Shown in pieces: positions 51,701 through 60,307 of a stretch of 64,000 bases of DNA. The notes beneath the pieces were generated by a model that saw nothing but the letters and a program-made list of their open reading frames with translations, was not told where the DNA came from and did no database searches. The DNA comes from CALAED01 sp035765195 (GTDB taxonomy: Bacteria > Actinomycetota > Actinomycetes > Streptosporangiales > Streptosporangiaceae). The stretch covers positions 1 to 64,000 of the forward strand of contig DASTYC010000007.1 in NCBI GenBank assembly GCA_035765195.1, written 5' to 3'. Each line of letters starts with the position of its first letter. Within the stretch, counting starts at the first letter, position 1. The position numbers and the translations under genes were made by a program.

Positions 51701-54700
51701 CGGGCGTCGAGGATGGTGGTGGTCGGGGTGCCGCCGGCGGGCGGGTCGACGTTGACACGGTCGCCGCCGTAGCTGGTGGTGGTGCGCCACTTCTCCTCGC
51801 TGCTGCCGTTGCCGACCAGCAGCCGCTCCGTGGTGACGCGGCCGAGCCCGTCGTAGTCGTAGGCGGTCTGGGTTTCCACATTGCCCGGCGTATCCACTCC
51901 GAACAGGGCGGTGGAGGGGGCGCCGGCGGCGTTGTAGGGCTGGTAGGCGCGCGACACCTTGCCGTGGGAGCCGTAGAAGCTGTCGCTGATCAGCCGGGTC
52001 CCGCCCGGGCCGGGCGCCTGGATCTGCCGGGACCGCAGCAACCCGTCGTACAGCTCATAGGTCGTCTTTTGCAGGCCCGTCGGGGTGATCGTCTTGGTGG
52101 CCACCGCCACCGGTTGACCGTCGGTGACGGTATAGGCGAACTCCAAGTTCGGGGATGCCGCGGTGGTTCGGTTGGGCAGCCACACCTTGGTGAGCCGGCC
52201 CAGCCCGTCATAGGCCAGGGTGGTGATCTTGCCGCCCGCGTCGGTCTTCGACAGCGGCGCGCCGAATGCCGGATCCAGGACCTGCGAGGTGGTGAGCGCG
52301 GTTGAGACGTCGCCCGCGACGACGGGCGGTGTGGTGACGGTCGTCCCGGTGTTCAGGCCGCTGGTGTCGGTGTAGGTGGTGGTGGTCGTGTTGTTGGCGG
52401 CGTCGGTCGCGGTCCGCACCCGTCCGTAGGTGTCGTAGCTGCTTAGGGCCTGCGTCACGTACGACACCGTGGTGCCGGATGCCGACGCCGCCTTCTCCAC
52501 CTTGGTGACATCGCCCTGGGACGGCGCAGCGCCGAACGAGCCGCCGTCGTAGGAGGTGCGCTCGTCGGAGATCAGCTGCGCGGCAAGGTCGGTGGGGGTC
52601 TTGTCGCATGACAGCGCGACGACACGCCGTCGGCTGGGGTAGTTCATCAACCATGCGTCGGTGTTCTGCGCGTAGCCGATGGTGGAGCACCGGTCGTCGG
52701 CGGCGGCCGCGGTATCGCCGAGGTCTTCTTCCTCGACCGCCAGCCCCGTGGTGGTGTCGTGCTCGGTGGACTTCTTTGTCTCCCGCCATCCGCCGCCGCT
52801 CAGCGCGGTGAGGGTGCGGGTGGTGTGCACGCCGGTCAGGTTGGCGGTGACGGTGCCCCAACTGCGGGCGCGGGATGCGGTCTGGTGGTGCCAGGGCGAG
52901 TTGACGGTCTTGGTGACGACGGTGCCGCCCGGCCGGTCGTAGGCCACGGTGCGGACCTCCATGCCGGCCAGGGAGTCATGGTCGTCATAGGTGCCGACCT
53001 CCCCGTCGGAGACGATGACATCCTTGGTGCCGCCGGAGGTGTTCAGCCGGTCGCCGTCCATGCCGCGGAAATAGGAATGGTCGGTCTGGGAGCGCATGTC
53101 GTTCCAGCCGCCGGAGGTCTCCACGACCTTGCCGTAGCCGCGCCACTGCGACCAGGTCTTGTTCTTCTCCTTGATCAGCCCGTCATCGTCGTCGTAGTGC
53201 CAGGCCGCACCGTCCTGGTAGTCGTAGTTGGTGACGATGTCGGGGGCGCCGCCGGTCCGGTCGGTCTGGATCACCTGTACGGCCACGTACTTGTGGAACC
53301 AGTCCCTGATCGGATCGTCGTGCCCGGCCGGCTGCCAGTAGACCGGATAGCAGCGGCGCGTGTTCGTCTCCGGCGTCGGAACATCCCCGACCTTGCAGTC
53401 CTCGGCCGAGTAGTTGACATCGATGATCCCGCCGGACTCGTCGTTGATCGACCCCAGCCGGTACCGCAGGAAGGGCGGGATGTCGTCGTAGAGCTTGTCG
53501 ACCCGGTTGGGCATCGCCGAGCCGTAGGTGAACGTGACCGGCGGAAGGCTCACCGGAGTGCCGGACGGGTCGCCGGTGTGGGTGATCGAGGTGAGCAGCA
53601 GGTCCCGGTCGATGTCGGCCAGACCCCAATCATGTGTCAGCGACCACGACTCCACGTCCCGATAGGTCGCGCCGTCGCTCTTGAGCACCCGGGTGGTCAC
53701 CTTGGTCAGGCGCTTCCGCGACCAGAACGTCGGCGACACCGTGCCGTGGTCGTCCATGCAGTCCTGTCCGGAGTCGCAGTGCAGGTCCCAGGGCACGTCC
53801 CACCAGTAGTCGGGATGCGTGGTGATATTGGAGGGGTCGCAGTCGGCCGCTGTGGTGCGGATGCACCGCTCGGAGACACCGAAGTCGACCCGGGCCGGGG
53901 CCTTGGCGAACAGGCTGGACGAACGCAGCCCGTACTCGATGTGGTCGAGGTGGCCGCCCCGCTCATAGGACGTCTCGTCCTCGGGTTTGAGATTGCGCCC
54001 GTAATGGTTGGTCTCGGGGGTGTAGTAGTAGGCGATCGCGTTGCCGTGCGGGTCGACGACGTAGTCGAGGTTCCACCGCCATGCCTGGCGGCACCACGAG
54101 GCGGCGAAGCCGCCGGAGTCGTAGCAGGGCTCACCGGGGTCGTCGCCGTAGACGGGCGTGGTCCAGGTGGATCTCGTCTGCGGACTCCCCGACGTCCAGT
54201 TGGGCAGCTTGTTCTTGCCGAAGAAGTACTGGGTGCCGTCGGTGGTGGTGAGCTTCCAGTGCTCCCCGTCGTTGTCGCCGTTGCCGGTGGCGGTATCGGT
54301 GAGTTCTTCGATCCGGGTGCCGTCGTCGTCCTTGAGCCTCCACTGCCGCGACCCGGCGGGGATCAGCTCACCGCCCTTGCCGTTCCAGGTGATGGTGGCG
54401 TTGTCATATCCCCAGCACTGGTCACCGGGAGAGTTCCCCCACTGGTCCTTCGGGGCGCCGTCGTCCTCACACGACTTGTAGCCGCGCTGGATATACCCCG
54501 GCCACAGATCGAACCCCTCACCGACCCAGGAGGGCTGGTTGTTGGCGTTCGCGGTCCGGCCGTCCACACTCCCCGACGAGTAGGAGACCGCCACCTGCGG
54601 CGCCAGCCCTCCCGGCACCGGCGGCACCCGCATCGGGTACGACCAGGTGAAGTCGCCGGAACTGCCACCGGACTTCCACGTCGCCGACGCCGACAACGAC

Positions 54701-55455
54701 GTCGCCTTATAGTCACCCGCCGACCCGGACGGGGCCGCGGCCGCCGCCAGCACCGTCGCTCCCGACGTGGCGGCGTCCACGTCGGCGGTGAGCGTCTGCG
54801 CTTTCCCATTGTTCGTGGTCGCCACCGGCGTGGCCGTGCGGCACGCGGCGCGCTCCGGCGTCGTGATCGCGCAGCCGGGCAGCTGTTCCAGGCGCAGCCG
54901 AGACCCGTACGAACCTCCGAAGGCCTGCGTGAACCCCGAATAGTCCAACCGCACGCCAACCCGTCCGGGAGCGGCCGCCGAATCGGTCCTGGCCACGGTG
55001 AGCAACACTCCGTGGACACCGGCGCGCCGCGCCGCGGACTGGTCCAAAATCCGCACCCGCACCTTCCCCGCGCTCGCCGTCGCCGGCCGCCCGGAGCGTT
55101 GCGGCGCCGACTCGGCGGCCGGTGCGCCCACCCACACGGGCAGGCCATCGGCGCGCCGCGCCCACGCCCTCGGAGCCGGGACCGACACCTCGGCCGAACC
55201 AGGCCTCGGCCAGGACGCCTTCGCCGCCGGGACGCCACCCGTGGTGCCCTGACCGGCGGTGCGTGGACGGGCCTTGACGGCGTGGCCGTGCACCCTGTGC
55301 TCGCGGCTGTGTATCTCAGGTCTGCCGGTTCCCGGATCGGCATGGGCGGGGATCGCCTGAGACAGCGTCCCCGCGAGTACAACCGCTACCGCCGCCGCCG
55401 TCCTGCGCCGCGCACGATCCCTGCGCACCCACGCCGCGTTCGCGTCGACACTCAC
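48706..55455 (-). CDS. secreted RHS/YD-repeat polymorphic toxin with HINT domain
   Basis: The 2249-aa protein has a signal peptide (TAAAVAVVLAGTLSQAIPAH) and an SpvB-like shell region near residue 265 (GGLAPQVAVSYSSGSVDG). YD repeats run at about 1075-1780 (LAYDGLGRLTKV, YDAGGNRLLRR) and the RHS core at about 1795-1840 (ATGRFISVDPLFN, DPDGL). A HINT (Hedgehog/intein) domain follows from Cys1997 (CNSFIAGTQVL) through ATEHHLFW to VLVHNC, where Asn2144-Cys2145 form the cut site. The last about 104 residues are the toxin, with GRAYQKHMDRG, LDDILTDP and a final YFGLF, resembling RNase-like toxin tips. RHS shells enclose the toxin and HINT domains release it by self-cleavage. The GTG at 55455 has AGGAGG upstream. 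GC drops sharply in the toxin part. Confidence 0.93.
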   Translation of the reverse strand: MSVDANAAWVRRDRARRRTAAAVAVVLAGTLSQAIPAHADPGTGRPEIHSREHRVHGHAVKARPRTAGQGTTGGVPAAKASWPRPGSAEVSVPAPRAWARRADGLPVWVGAPAAESAPQRSGRPATASAGKVRVRILDQSAARRAGVHGVLLTVARTDSAAAPGRVGVRLDYSGFTQAFGGSYGSRLRLEQLPGCAITTPERAACRTATPVATTNNGKAQTLTADVDAATSGATVLAAAAAPSGSAGDYKATSLSASATWKSGGSSGDFTWSYPMRVPPVPGGLAPQVAVSYSSGSVDGRTANANNQPSWVGEGFDLWPGYIQRGYKSCEDDGAPKDQWGNSPGDQCWGYDNATITWNGKGGELIPAGSRQWRLKDDDGTRIEELTDTATGNGDNDGEHWKLTTTDGTQYFFGKNKLPNWTSGSPQTRSTWTTPVYGDDPGEPCYDSGGFAASWCRQAWRWNLDYVVDPHGNAIAYYYTPETNHYGRNLKPEDETSYERGGHLDHIEYGLRSSSLFAKAPARVDFGVSERCIRTTAADCDPSNITTHPDYWWDVPWDLHCDSGQDCMDDHGTVSPTFWSRKRLTKVTTRVLKSDGATYRDVESWSLTHDWGLADIDRDLLLTSITHTGDPSGTPVSLPPVTFTYGSAMPNRVDKLYDDIPPFLRYRLGSINDESGGIIDVNYSAEDCKVGDVPTPETNTRRCYPVYWQPAGHDDPIRDWFHKYVAVQVIQTDRTGGAPDIVTNYDYQDGAAWHYDDDDGLIKEKNKTWSQWRGYGKVVETSGGWNDMRSQTDHSYFRGMDGDRLNTSGGTKDVIVSDGEVGTYDDHDSLAGMEVRTVAYDRPGGTVVTKTVNSPWHHQTASRARSWGTVTANLTGVHTTRTLTALSGGGWRETKKSTEHDTTTGLAVEEEDLGDTAAAADDRCSTIGYAQNTDAWLMNYPSRRRVVALSCDKTPTDLAAQLISDERTSYDGGSFGAAPSQGDVTKVEKAASASGTTVSYVTQALSSYDTYGRVRTATDAANNTTTTTYTDTSGLNTGTTVTTPPVVAGDVSTALTTSQVLDPAFGAPLSKTDAGGKITTLAYDGLGRLTKVWLPNRTTAASPNLEFAYTVTDGQPVAVATKTITPTGLQKTTYELYDGLLRSRQIQAPGPGGTRLISDSFYGSHGKVSRAYQPYNAAGAPSTALFGVDTPGNVETQTAYDYDGLGRVTTERLLVGNGSSEEKWRTTTSYGGDRVNVDPPAGGTPTTTILDARDQKVELRQYKGDSPTGAYDSTSYAYTPAGQLKTVNGFGGNTWTYTYDLRGRKIQSTDPDTGTTTTGYDDLDRVTSTEDGRGRKLAFTYDPLGRKTGEYETSTSGPKLAEWTYDTARKGQPATATRFSGGAAYTIGYSFYDNLNRPLRTTYTIPSIAGEEKLAGSYTFGTTYNLDDTVQGYGFPAGGGLAAESVVIGYDADNLKRPVRLTGNLSSYVTNTNYSATGKPQQYELSTGGAKTWLTLGYEYGTQRLHESRTDRENIAGVDRDAVYGYDDAGNVIHITDTSRSGVDNQCFRYDHLRRLTDASAQRTATCAADPSGALGGPAPYWHTYTYDTAGNRKTETSHNADGSIAATRTYTYPPAGQGHRLQGVTQTGAGAHNESYGYDASGNTTTRDTGTANQTLTWDGEGKLTKIADAAAGDTSYLYDAGGNRLLRRDSAATTLSMNTMELRLDKATNTVRGTRYYLHNGQTVATRTTSGAQFLAADHHGTAEEAIDATTQALTQRRFTPFGQPRGATQGTWPGDKSFVGGTADPTGLTHLGAREYDPATGRFISVDPLFNLDYPQSWDGYSYANNTPVTMSDPDGLDGPLRGNKDCYYAGKGCDKPKPNGGWDGDEPRYPEPAFPALPEGKQRKTQYNQRLQALRDAIQDARDLQLYMQGKIAFCSEYPGEAACKATTLHDDLNTLGLIPGVGDPADIVNGALYAAEGKWGMAALSAASAIPNIGYLGNLFKWLRKAKPAAKACNSFIAGTQVLMANGKRKPIEKVRVGDKVLATDPKTGETRTQRVIATFSGASYDHLVQITIDTDGTRGHKTGVIVATEHHLFWNPRRHQWLRADQLALGSILRTPDKVSLDVIRAIPYPGHPQVHDLTVADAHTFYVEAGTRPVLVHNCGFDLDAMSAAGRAQDKNGLTVAGRAYQKHMDRGELPMVGGADLNTSGQNLLDDILTDPHSDFQGVTKGAFKGGTRVISNRIIGDQFVGAVYDARGSLQYFGLFS

Positions 55456-55572
55456 GACATCCTCCTAGCGTTCCGCGCCGTCGCATCGGCGGGACACCCG
55501 CTCCAAAAGGCCAACTGGGGTTCGGGGAGGAGCGGCGACACCGCACACGCACCTCACGACGCAATCGACTGA

Positions 55573-58500
55573 TCAGGGGAAACCGTCGGTCGGCAGCTCA
55601 TTAGGCGAGGCGACGAGCTCCTGGATCTGGTCGTCGGTCAGCACGCCGGAGTACGCCCACACGTCGTCGAGCACGCCGGGCCAGTACTCGCCCCAGGTGC
55701 CGCCGGTCTTGGTGCGGCCGAGTTGGAGGGGGTCGGTGGCGTCGAAGCCGATCGAGTTGGACCGGTAGGACTCGCGGCTGCCGTCCTCAACCTGGTCGAG
55801 TTGTCCGTTGACGTACAGCCGCATCTCGTCGGCGAAGGCGTCGTAGACGACCGCGACGTGGTCCCATTCGAAGGACGACTGGAAGCTCACATGGTCGGCC
55901 TTCTGCATGGTGGCGCCGGTCGTGTCCGTGGTGGGCATCTCGAGCTCATAGCCGCCGGCTCCGCCGACCGCGGTGGGCGAATATCGCAGCGTGAAGCCGC
56001 TGTTGACGCCTCCGGCCTGGCTGAAGATCGCGGCGTTGCCGGACGGCCGCCCGGCCGAGGTCACCCACCCGGCGACGGTGAAGGACTGGTTGGTGTGCAC
56101 GACCGGCCCCGTGCTGGCGGCGTAGTCGCCGGCCCCGGACAGCACCAAGGCGCCGGGCGGAGCGCCGAGGATCCCGGCGCTCTGGTCGATGTTCGCGTTC
56201 CCGGCAAGGGTCAGATGGTTGCCGAGCGGCCCGTCGTCGGCCGTCGGGACCCCGCCGCCCGCGACACCGGCCAACCGGGCGACCTCGGAGTCGTTGATGG
56301 ACTGGTCGAAGACCCTTACCTCGTCGAGATCGCCGCTGAAGTAGTGCATCGCGGCGAAGCCGCCCTTGTACTTGAACCGGCCGACGGTGACCGGGCCGGT
56401 CGCGGCCCAGCTGTTGGGCTGGGCGACGGTCTGCTGCGCGACACCGTTCACATAAAGGCGGATCTGTTTGGCGTCGGCGTCGTAGACCCCGACCAGATGC
56501 GTCCAGGTGTTCAGCGCCGGCGACACGTTGGACTGGGCCCGGATCAGCGTCGGGGTGGCCGAGTCCGGGGTCTGCATGTTGAAGATCCACCGGTTGTAGG
56601 CCGGGGAGTAATACAGCGCGAACGCGCTGCCGACCGAGCCTTCCTGACCGACCACCACCGAGGTGTTGGTGACCGCGGACAGCCTGGCCCAGGCGGACAC
56701 GCTGAAGCTCTTGGTGGTGTCCAGCACCGGCCCGGTTGTGGACATGTACCCTGTCGTGCCGTTCAGCCGGGCGGCGGTGCCGGACCTGCCGCCCACACCG
56801 AACGTCACGCCGCCGTGGGCACCGGCCGGATAGGCGCCCATGGTGTCCTCGGCGCGCGTCGCACCTGCGGTCTCGTCCAGCTTGTAGTACGCCTTGGCGG
56901 CGCGGATCGCGGTGCCGGAGTCGTTCAGTTTCCACCGCGCTTTGAGCACAGGCGCCGCGGTGGCCAGGTCCGTGACCTCGTCGCCGGACACGATGCGGTC
57001 GAAGACGCGCACGTCGTCGACCTCGCCGGAGAAGAAGCTTCCCGGCACAGCGCTGTAGGAGCCGGCGCCGATCTGCACCGGCCCGGTGGCGTTCCACGGC
57101 TTGGTGTAGGCGGTGGTCTGGGCGAGCAGGCCGTTGACGTACAGGCTGATGGTCTGTTTGACCGCGTCGTACACGCCCGCCAGGTGCGCCCACTCGCCAC
57201 CCTGCGGCGCAATGGCCGATTGGGCCCGCACGATCGTCGCGGTGGTGGAGTCGGCGTCGTACCGGTTGAACACCCACCGGTCCAGGCCGCTTGAGTAATA
57301 CAGCTCAAAGCCGCTGCGCTGCGCGCCCGCCTGCGTGGCGACGATCGCGGCATGATCTGGTTTCGTGGCCGGCAGCCGGACCCACGCCGACACGGCGAAG
57401 CCCTTGGAAGTGTCGACCAGTGGACCGGACGTGGCCGCGTAGCCGTCGACGCCGCCCAGTTGCATCGCCGTCTTGTCCACTCCCTCCACGCCGAGCGTCA
57501 CACCACCGTGCACGGCAGCCGGGAACGATCCGGAAGAATCGACCACCTGTGTTGAGTCGATCTGCTCGTCCAGCGCCCACCTCGCCTTCGCCGGTGTTCC
57601 GGCCATGACCCGGAAGTAGTAGACCTCGATCACACTGCCGTTACCGGCGGCGTCGAACGCCTGCGCCGTGATGAAAAACAACCCAGAGGTGGTCGGCGCG
57701 ACCTGGACGTTGACCGGCGCGCCGCCGCTGGTCGCCCGCGCGTTCGCCGACGACGGGCTCGAGTTGACCCCGAACCAGTACGTCGTCACATCGGTGGCGG
57801 CCGAGTCCAGCGTGAACGTTCCGTATCGGCCGACGCCGTCGTTCCATGGGTCTGCCTCATTCGCCGGATCCGACCGGGGGTAGCGGCCATCGGCCGAGGC
57901 GATCGCGGGGCCGTCCGGCCTGGTCGCGTCGTATTTGAAGTAGCAACTGGTGGCGCTGCCCGCCCAGCTCCACGGGCTCCACGCCACGCCGTCGTACGCG
58001 CGTACCTGCCAAAGGAGTTGAGTGTTCTGCGGCAGATCCGGGCCCCCGGAGCTCTTGTACGCCAGGCTGAACACGTTGGCTTTGCCGGACGCCTTCGGCC
58101 CGATCGTTGGGGAAGTCCAGCCGCCGGTCCCCCAGTCGACAGAAAACTGCACCGATACCTTGTCGCCGTCCGGGTCCGTCACGCCTTTCGCGTACAGCAT
58201 GAGTTTGGTCAGGTCGTTGGCCCACACGGTCGGCTTGGCCCAGTCCACACACGCCCCACCCGGCGTCATCGACAGCTGGCTCATCTTCACCTGCGGCGGC
58301 GGCTGGTTGTAGTTCACCCGCAGGTAGGCGTCGTCGGCGAACCGCTTCCACCACCCCATCGACGACTCGCTGTACGCGCGCAGCCCGAACGTCGTCGTCG
58401 ACCACCTGCCCGCCGCGGCGTCGGCCACCGCCGCCTTGGCGTTGAACTCCACCGGGGTCGACGAGCAGTACGCCACGTCACGGCTGTCCAGATGCTCCAG

Positions 58501-59802
58501 CCAGTTGTCCGAGGTGGAGTCCCACGTCGAGGAGGTGATGAACCCCTTCGTCCGCCACAGCTGCACCGTGGTGGAGTTGTTGCAGTCATAGGCGTCGGTC
58601 TCGTACGCCGTGAACGTCGCAGACAGGATCGACTTTCCAGCGAAGAAGCTGGTCGGCATGCGGTAGAACAGCCGCTTCTTTTGATCCTTTACACAGCGGC
58701 CGTCGAGGCTGACATCGCAGAACCCCATCCCCTCGGTGGAGTTCCCGGCGAACTTGTAATACGACTGCGATGGCCAGCCACTGGACACCATCGCCCAAGC
58801 ACCGCCCGAGGTGTCCTTCTCCGTCCGCCACGCCGGATCGATATACACCGGGAACGCGGTATCCGCGCCGGTCAGCAACTTATGGTCGGGCCGCAGCGTC
58901 AGCGACCCCACGGCGACATCTGCCTTGACCGGGGCCACCTTCGCGCCCTCCGCGGGCCCATCGGCGGGGTCCTCGGCCACACCATCCTGGGTGCGGGCGG
59001 CGGATGGCGACGACCCCGCCGGCGGCTCCGCCGGTCGGCTCGAGTCCCACATCCGCGGAGCCGGCGCCGCGAACACCGCACCGCCAGACTGGGCGTCCAC
59101 CGCGACCAGCCCACCGCCCGAATCCGGCTCGACCCGCAGCCCGGACCCGTGGAGGGAGAACGCCAGCTTCGCCAGCTTCGGGTTCCGCGCCGCCTCCGCC
59201 GTATTGACCACCAGCAGCTGCGACATGCCGTCCGCCTCGGCCCGCAGCCGCAGGTCGACCCCCGGCAGCACATCGGCGTACACCGCGGTATCACCATCGA
59301 CGACTGGGGCCGGCAGGCTCCCCGGCCACGTCAACGCCAGCTGCCGCCCGGCGCGCGCCATCCGCGCCATCGGCGCCGTCCCGCCGCCGGAGAAGGCCAG
59401 ATCTACCGAGGATGCGGCCGGCGCCACCGAGTTGTCCGCCTGTACGCGCAGACTCGTGTCGATCTTTACCCAACGGCCGTTCTTGCGCGTACGGACCGAC
59501 CGCAGATGCTCGGTTGCGGTGAACGAACCGTTACTTTCGGCGTATACCTCCCGGGACTCGCCCCGCCACGCGGCCACCTCCACCGGCTTCCCCGACAGGC
59601 GTGCCCCCTTTAATGCCGCCGCCGCTGTCACCTCGACAGGCGAACCGGCAGCCGCCCGGCCGGCCGTCGGCAGCGCCAGCGACCACACCTGAAGCAACGC
59701 CGCCAGCATCACCACCGTGGCGGCCGCCGCGACCCAGCGGACGTGTGTCCCAAGGGTCGATCCACCCTGCGGCAGACCACCGGAGCGCGGCCGAGAGACC
59801 AT
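55573..59802 (-). CDS. secreted DNRLRE/LamG-domain protein, partner of the RHS toxin
   Basis: The 1409-aa exported protein has an N-terminal signal/anchor (VAAAATVVMLAALLQVWSLA). A beta-rich region at about 334-500 resembles the DNRLRE fold (YYKFAGNSTEGMGF, RVNYNQ), and two Ig/fibronectin-like segments follow (about 505-735). Three LamG/concanavalin-type domains lie at about 760-935, 997-1167 and 1190-1387, each with a DVRVFDR- or DEVRVFDQ-like ending. LamG domains bind sugars or proteins, so it may attach the RHS protein to the cell surface or to a target. It precedes the RHS gene by 117 bp on the same strand, a pairing often seen in actinomycetes. The ATG at 59802 has GGGAG 5 nt upstream. 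Confidence 0.9.
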   Translation of the reverse strand: MVSRPRSGGLPQGGSTLGTHVRWVAAAATVVMLAALLQVWSLALPTAGRAAAGSPVEVTAAAALKGARLSGKPVEVAAWRGESREVYAESNGSFTATEHLRSVRTRKNGRWVKIDTSLRVQADNSVAPAASSVDLAFSGGGTAPMARMARAGRQLALTWPGSLPAPVVDGDTAVYADVLPGVDLRLRAEADGMSQLLVVNTAEAARNPKLAKLAFSLHGSGLRVEPDSGGGLVAVDAQSGGAVFAAPAPRMWDSSRPAEPPAGSSPSAARTQDGVAEDPADGPAEGAKVAPVKADVAVGSLTLRPDHKLLTGADTAFPVYIDPAWRTEKDTSGGAWAMVSSGWPSQSYYKFAGNSTEGMGFCDVSLDGRCVKDQKKRLFYRMPTSFFAGKSILSATFTAYETDAYDCNNSTTVQLWRTKGFITSSTWDSTSDNWLEHLDSRDVAYCSSTPVEFNAKAAVADAAAGRWSTTTFGLRAYSESSMGWWKRFADDAYLRVNYNQPPPQVKMSQLSMTPGGACVDWAKPTVWANDLTKLMLYAKGVTDPDGDKVSVQFSVDWGTGGWTSPTIGPKASGKANVFSLAYKSSGGPDLPQNTQLLWQVRAYDGVAWSPWSWAGSATSCYFKYDATRPDGPAIASADGRYPRSDPANEADPWNDGVGRYGTFTLDSAATDVTTYWFGVNSSPSSANARATSGGAPVNVQVAPTTSGLFFITAQAFDAAGNGSVIEVYYFRVMAGTPAKARWALDEQIDSTQVVDSSGSFPAAVHGGVTLGVEGVDKTAMQLGGVDGYAATSGPLVDTSKGFAVSAWVRLPATKPDHAAIVATQAGAQRSGFELYYSSGLDRWVFNRYDADSTTATIVRAQSAIAPQGGEWAHLAGVYDAVKQTISLYVNGLLAQTTAYTKPWNATGPVQIGAGSYSAVPGSFFSGEVDDVRVFDRIVSGDEVTDLATAAPVLKARWKLNDSGTAIRAAKAYYKLDETAGATRAEDTMGAYPAGAHGGVTFGVGGRSGTAARLNGTTGYMSTTGPVLDTTKSFSVSAWARLSAVTNTSVVVGQEGSVGSAFALYYSPAYNRWIFNMQTPDSATPTLIRAQSNVSPALNTWTHLVGVYDADAKQIRLYVNGVAQQTVAQPNSWAATGPVTVGRFKYKGGFAAMHYFSGDLDEVRVFDQSINDSEVARLAGVAGGGVPTADDGPLGNHLTLAGNANIDQSAGILGAPPGALVLSGAGDYAASTGPVVHTNQSFTVAGWVTSAGRPSGNAAIFSQAGGVNSGFTLRYSPTAVGGAGGYELEMPTTDTTGATMQKADHVSFQSSFEWDHVAVVYDAFADEMRLYVNGQLDQVEDGSRESYRSNSIGFDATDPLQLGRTKTGGTWGEYWPGVLDDVWAYSGVLTDDQIQELVASPNELPTDGFP

Positions 59803-60307
59803 CTGAGCTCCCAAGATCGCTGAAACGGCGAGGTAAGGCCGGGGGAAACCTACAGGAAACTAACAAGGTTGTTTCCAACAGAGATACCAGCGTCAGTGCC
59901 ACCTTCCGCACCCGGTAAACCAGGAGCGCCATACAGGCGTCTTATTTGATTTCGGCCGGTCGATCCCTACTCGGATCGATCTTCAGGACACCCAGGGCAT
60001 CGATGCGATGCACGGAAATTGATCGCGGCAGGCAGGCGGATCGGGCGAGAAGTATTCACCGCATGGCGCAATTGTGACCACATCCGGCCGCACGAACCGC
60101 TCTCTTCATGAAGGGATCATGAACCATCAAGCCGGCTAGCCAAGGTGAGATTTTCGTCAAAATAGCCACCGAGATAGCCGCAAACGCTCCTGTCCGGAGA
60201 CGGCCACGCGTGGGCGGGCGGTAAACCGGTCACCCACAATGGGGGTCATTTCGTCAGTCAAGTGTGACACCAGCGCCCTGAGGCGTTCCCCGCGAAAGGA
60301 CATCCGC
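59803..60307. promoter_or_regulatory. 505-bp divergent intergenic region
   Basis: This AT-richer stretch separates the LamG-RHS operon from the tandem hydrolase and must hold both promoters. It contains a 20-bp inverted repeat (59960-59979) and a close pair of tcatgaa copies near 60105-60121. No reading frame here looks like a gene and no RNA structure is recognised. Confidence 0.5.
59960..59979. promoter_or_regulatory. inverted repeat upstream of the LamG-RHS operon
   Basis: tcgatcc-ctactc-ggatcga has perfect 7-bp arms around a 6-nt spacer, 158 bp from the LamG gene start and 329 bp from the hydrolase start. It has the form of an operator for a dimeric regulator; none is encoded beside it. 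Confidence 0.4.

Noticed and set aside
55573..59802. LamG protein as a sialidase or trans-sialidase
   Set aside because: LamG domains occur in such enzymes, but no Asp-box or sialidase catalytic residues are present here.
60239..60307. Longer N-terminus for the tandem hydrolase
   Set aside because: The ATG at 60308 has a good ribosome site and leads directly into the signal peptide; the extra 23 residues add nothing.
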